From assembly GCA_018699755.1 (NCBI GenBank), contig JABIRQ010000464.1, positions 1-7,370 of the forward strand: DNA of 7,370 nucleotides, read 5' to 3'. The notes below the pieces were generated by a model, which had not been told where the DNA came from, ran no database searches, and saw only the letters and a program-made list of their open reading frames with translations. Numbering within the stretch: the stretch's first letter is position 1; every line of letters starts with the position of its first letter. The DNA is from Rhodospirillaceae bacterium. GTDB lineage: Bacteria; Pseudomonadota; Alphaproteobacteria; CADEGL01. The position numbers and the translations under genes were made by a program. Shown in pieces: positions 4,730-7,370 of the stretch.

Positions 4730-6715
4730 CTATTCGAATTCCAGGATCGGCTGATCGGCCGCCAGGCTGTCGCCCGCCGCGGCATGGCAGGTGGCGACCA
4801 CGCCGTCGCGCTCGGCTCGCAGGACATTTTCCATCTTCATCGCCTCGACGACGGCCAGTTCCTCGCCGGCGCGCACCGCTTGGCCCTCTTCGACCTTGAG
4901 GGCGAGCAGCAGACCCGGCATCGGCGAGAGCAGGAAACGCGACATGTCCGGCGCTTCCTTGACCGGCATCAGGGCCGCGAGTTCCGCCACACGGGGGCGC
5001 AGCACGGTTGCATCGAACTCGGCCCCGCCATGGATCAGGGCATAGCCGACGCCAGCGCCGCGCACCTGGACCGCCAGATCGCACCCGTCGACGTTGCCTT
5101 CGAAGAGGCTTCGCCCCGGGCGCCATTCGCTGCGCAAGGCAAGGCGGACGCCGTCGATCGCCACATCGAAACCGCCCTCGACGGGCTCCAGCATGGCCGT
5201 CCAGGCGCGCTCGCCGCTGCGCACCACCCAGTCGGTCCCCGCCGAAGCCTCATGGCCCGGCACCTGGCCGCCGATCGCCGAAATGCGCTCGACCGTTCTG
5301 CGATGGACGAAGGCCGCGACGGCCGCAAGCCGGCGGCTCTCCTCCCCGTCGGCCGGCTGGCCCTGGAATCCCTCGGGATACTCTTCGGCGATGAAATCCG
5401 TGCTGAGCCGTCCTTCGCCGAAGCGCGGATGGGCCAGCAGCGCAGTGAGGAAGCTGATGTTGTGCTGCGGCCCCACGATCTCGAAGGCATCGAGCGCGCG
5501 GCGCAGGCGCGCCGCCGCTTCGTCCCGATCCCGGCCATGGGCGATCGCCTTGGCGATCATGGGGTCGTAGAACATCGATATCTCGCCGCCCTCGCGCACC
5601 CCCGAATCGATGCGCACACCGTCGCGCGCCGCCGGCTCGCGGTAACGCACCAGACGGCCGATCGACGGCAGGAACCCCCGGAACGGATCCTCGGCATAGA
5701 CCCGAGCCTCGATGGCCCAGCCGTCCAGGCGCACTTGGTCCTGGGTCAAGGGCAGCGATTCCCCCGCGGCGATGCGGATCATCTGCTCGACCAGGTCCAG
5801 TCCCGTGACCATCTCGGTCACCGGATGCTCGACCTGCAGACGGGTGTTCATCTCGAGGAAATAGAAATTGCGCTGCTGATCGCTGATGAATTCGACCGTG
5901 CCGGCCGAAACGTAGCCGACGGCGCGCGCCAGGGCGCAGGCCTGCTCGCCCATCGCGGCGCGTGTCGCGTCGTCGAGGAAGGGGCTCGGCGCTTCCTCGA
6001 TCACCTTTTGATGGCGGCGCTGGATCGAGCATTCGCGCTCGCCCAGATAGATCGTGTTGCCCTGGGAATCGGCCAGCACTTGGATTTCGATATGGCGCGG
6101 ATCCTCGATGAACTTCTCGACGAAGACCCGGTCGTCGCCGAAACTCGACTTCGCTTCGCTGGCCGCGGCGCGGAAGCCCTCGGCCACGTCCTCCGCGCGC
6201 CCGACCACGCGCATGCCCTTGCCCCCACCCCCCGCCGAGGCCTTGAGCATGACGGGGAAGCCGACCTCTTCCGCCACCTTCTTCGCCTCCGCCGCGTCGG
6301 CGACGGCGCCGTCGTAGCCGGGCACGGTGCTGACCCCGGCCTTGGCGGCCAAGCGCTTGGATTCGATCTTGTCGCCCATGGCCGCGATGGCCCCGGCCGG
6401 CGGGCCGATAAAGGCGATCTCCGCTTTGGCGAGAGCGTCGGTGAAGGCCCGATTCTCTGACAGGAAGCCGTAGCCAGGGTGGACCGCTTGGGCCCCCGTG
6501 GCACGCGCGGCCTCGACGATGGCCTCGATCCGCAGATAGCTTTCGGCCGAAGGCGCGGGCCCGATCGGCACCGCCTCGTCCGCCATATGGACGTGGAGCG
6601 CGTGGGCGTCCGCCTCGGAATAGACGGCGACCGTCGCGATGCCCATGCGCCGCGCCGTCCGGATGACGCGGCAGGCGATCTCGCCCCGATTCGCGATGAG
6701 GATTTTCTCGAACAC
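4730..6715 (-). CDS. pccA: Propionyl-CoA carboxylase alpha subunit (biotin carboxylase + biotin carrier)
   Basis: The 661-residue protein has a biotin carboxylase domain (about 1-445). It shows the N-terminal MFEKILIANRGEIACRVIRT, the glycine-rich ATP-grasp loop KASAGGGGKGMR (158-169), the active-site EMNTRLQVEHPVTE (288-301, with E288, N290 and R292 as in E. coli AccC) and R338. A middle region (about 500-575) resembles the BT linker that binds the beta subunit in propionyl-CoA carboxylases. A C-terminal carrier domain has biotin-accepting K627 in EAMKM. The SRFLLSPMPGLL lead-in to that domain favours the propionyl- over the acetyl- or methylcrotonyl-CoA enzyme. It uses ATP and bicarbonate to charge biotin; PccB, not in this window, moves the carboxyl to propionyl-CoA to give methylmalonyl-CoA. 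The start is GTG at 6715, because the conserved FEKILIANRGE begins there. The open frame continues to 7336 only as the antisense of the next gene. It ends in TAG. Confidence 0.93.
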   Translation of the reverse strand: MFEKILIANRGEIACRVIRTARRMGIATVAVYSEADAHALHVHMADEAVPIGPAPSAESYLRIEAIVEAARATGAQAVHPGYGFLSENRAFTDALAKAEIAFIGPPAGAIAAMGDKIESKRLAAKAGVSTVPGYDGAVADAAEAKKVAEEVGFPVMLKASAGGGGKGMRVVGRAEDVAEGFRAAASEAKSSFGDDRVFVEKFIEDPRHIEIQVLADSQGNTIYLGERECSIQRRHQKVIEEAPSPFLDDATRAAMGEQACALARAVGYVSAGTVEFISDQQRNFYFLEMNTRLQVEHPVTEMVTGLDLVEQMIRIAAGESLPLTQDQVRLDGWAIEARVYAEDPFRGFLPSIGRLVRYREPAARDGVRIDSGVREGGEISMFYDPMIAKAIAHGRDRDEAAARLRRALDAFEIVGPQHNISFLTALLAHPRFGEGRLSTDFIAEEYPEGFQGQPADGEESRRLAAVAAFVHRRTVERISAIGGQVPGHEASAGTDWVVRSGERAWTAMLEPVEGGFDVAIDGVRLALRSEWRPGRSLFEGNVDGCDLAVQVRGAGVGYALIHGGAEFDATVLRPRVAELAALMPVKEAPDMSRFLLSPMPGLLLALKVEEGQAVRAGEELAVVEAMKMENVLRAERDGVVATCHAAAGDSLAADQPILEFE

Positions 6716-6722
6716 GGGCGGT

Positions 6723-6750
6723 ACTTTACTGGCGCCCGGTCGGAAGGCAA
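6723..6750 (-). promoter_or_regulatory. Candidate promoter of the pccA-acyP operon
   Basis: On the minus strand TTGCCT (6750-6745) and TAAAGT (6728-6723) are separated by 16 bp, each matching four of six sigma-70 consensus bases. Transcription would start about 7 nt later, at or beside the GTG of pccA, again suggesting a leaderless message; no good ribosome site precedes the GTG. The match is weak, and the 93-bp divergent gap could hold other promoters. Confidence 0.25.
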
Positions 6751-6808
6751 ACGCGAAGTGAAAGTCGCGCGGATCGACCGGAAAACCCAAACTCGCTAGT
6801 CTCTCGCC

Positions 6809-7370
6809 ATGGACGACAGCCAAGCTTCGACCCTTACCGCCGGAGCGGACGCGGCCGGGACACCGGCCACGATAGAAACGGTCGCCGACTGGTTGACCGA
6901 CCAGGCCCTGGCCGAGATGGAGGTCGACGATCTGGTCGACGGCCTGTGCGACCGCCTGCACGCCGCCGGCGTGCCGATCTGGCGGGCCCATGTGACCTTC
7001 CGCATCATCCACCCCCTTTATGGCAGCCGAAGCGCGACTTGGTATCGCGACCGAAACGCGGAACTGGCGAGCCATCCGCGCGCCTTCGTGGGCAGCCAAG
7101 CGCCCGCCGCGTGGCAGAACAGCCCGCTCTATCGACTGGTCCACAAGCGCATGGATCATCTGCGTCGGCGCCTGACCGGACCCGAGGCGCTGCTCGACTT
7201 TCCCTTGCTCCAAGAATTGCGCGACGACGGCGGTACGGACTATCTGGCCTTCTCGGTCGCCTTCGGCGACGGGTTGTACAACGGCATGGCCGGCTCCTTC
7301 ACGACCGACCGCGAGGGCGGCTTCTCCGACGGCCATCTGCGCGCCCTCCTCGCGCTCCGCAAGCCGCTCG
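6809..7370 (+). CDS. Adenylate/guanylate cyclase-like protein, N-terminal part (cut by right edge)
   Basis: An ATG at 6809 opens a frame that stays open for 187 codons to the edge. The visible part lacks membrane segments and a signal peptide. It resembles the N-terminal region that precedes the class III cyclase domain in many alphaproteobacterial proteins: an initial helix (DWLTDQALAEM, 27-37), a VDDLVDGLCDRLHAAGVPIWRAHVTFRIIHPLY segment (39-71), then LLDFPLLQELRDDGGTDYLAFSVAFGDG (about 130-157) and GFSDGHLRALLALRKPL at the end. These read as a GAF-like sensory fold leading to a helix before the catalytic domain. The cyclase domain itself, with its metal-binding aspartates, would lie beyond the window, so enzyme activity is an inference from the family. 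The gene is divergent from pccA with 93 bp between starts. No clear ribosome site precedes the ATG. Confidence 0.7.
   Translation, partial: MDDSQASTLTAGADAAGTPATIETVADWLTDQALAEMEVDDLVDGLCDRLHAAGVPIWRAHVTFRIIHPLYGSRSATWYRDRNAELASHPRAFVGSQAPAAWQNSPLYRLVHKRMDHLRRRLTGPEALLDFPLLQELRDDGGTDYLAFSVAFGDGLYNGMAGSFTTDREGGFSDGHLRALLALRKPL

Noticed and set aside
4726..4827. 34-residue extension of the acylphosphatase
   Set aside because: It overlaps the 3' end of pccA, and the family fold begins just after the ATG at 4725.
4604..6460. Open frame of 618 codons on the plus strand
   Set aside because: It is the antisense shadow of pccA and acyP; composition is low-complexity and it crosses two real genes.
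6716..7336. N-terminal extension of the pccA frame
   Set aside because: The added residues have no family similarity and run antisense through the cyclase-like gene. The conserved carboxylase N-terminus begins at the GTG at 6715.

Overview
The window is a GC-rich stretch of bacterial chromosome, most likely from an alphaproteobacterium (Rhodospirillales-like). That placement is an inference from the gene families, the GC-biased codons and the gene neighbourhood; no ribosomal RNA or other marker settles it. I count eight protein genes, seven complete and one cut by the right edge, plus one tRNA. Most of the sequence is ordinary housekeeping and accessory metabolism. I found no mobile element, CRISPR array, phage gene or clear novel multi-gene system.

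Left part (1-1994): five and a half copies of a 10-bp GC-rich tandem repeat run off the left edge. Next to it is a tight two-gene minus-strand unit: a MerR-family regulator of the LiuR type (520-915), followed 6 nt later by a small YdcZ/DUF606 membrane transporter (64-513). Two copies of an ACGT palindrome lie in the AT-rich patch upstream of the regulator and look like its own operators. Behind them, on the same strand, is a membrane di-iron fatty acid desaturase (1014-1994).

Middle part (2031-4400): the magnesium transporter gene mgtE (2031-3431, minus) lies just upstream of the desaturase, so the two could share a transcript. Upstream of mgtE is tRNA-Leu(GAG) on the minus strand (3554-3640), with a strong hairpin terminator between them. 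The octanoyltransferase gene lipB (3759-4400) is divergent from the tRNA. It begins with TTG, and a perfect palindrome covers that start codon.

Right part (4435-7370): an acylphosphatase gene (4435-4725, minus) converges on lipB. It starts 4 nt after the stop of pccA, the biotin-carrying subunit of propionyl-CoA carboxylase (4730-6715, minus), so the two form an operon. Divergent from pccA is the 5' part of a gene resembling the N-terminal sensory region of alphaproteobacterial adenylate/guanylate cyclases (6809 to the edge, plus).

Several genes deal with acyl groups: a LiuR-like regulator (known relatives respond to branched-chain acyl-CoA catabolism), a desaturase, lipoate attachment and propionyl-CoA carboxylation. 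They are in separate transcription units, so this is at most a loose theme. The least expected observation is that all seven complete genes end in TAG, normally the least used stop codon in GC-rich bacteria.
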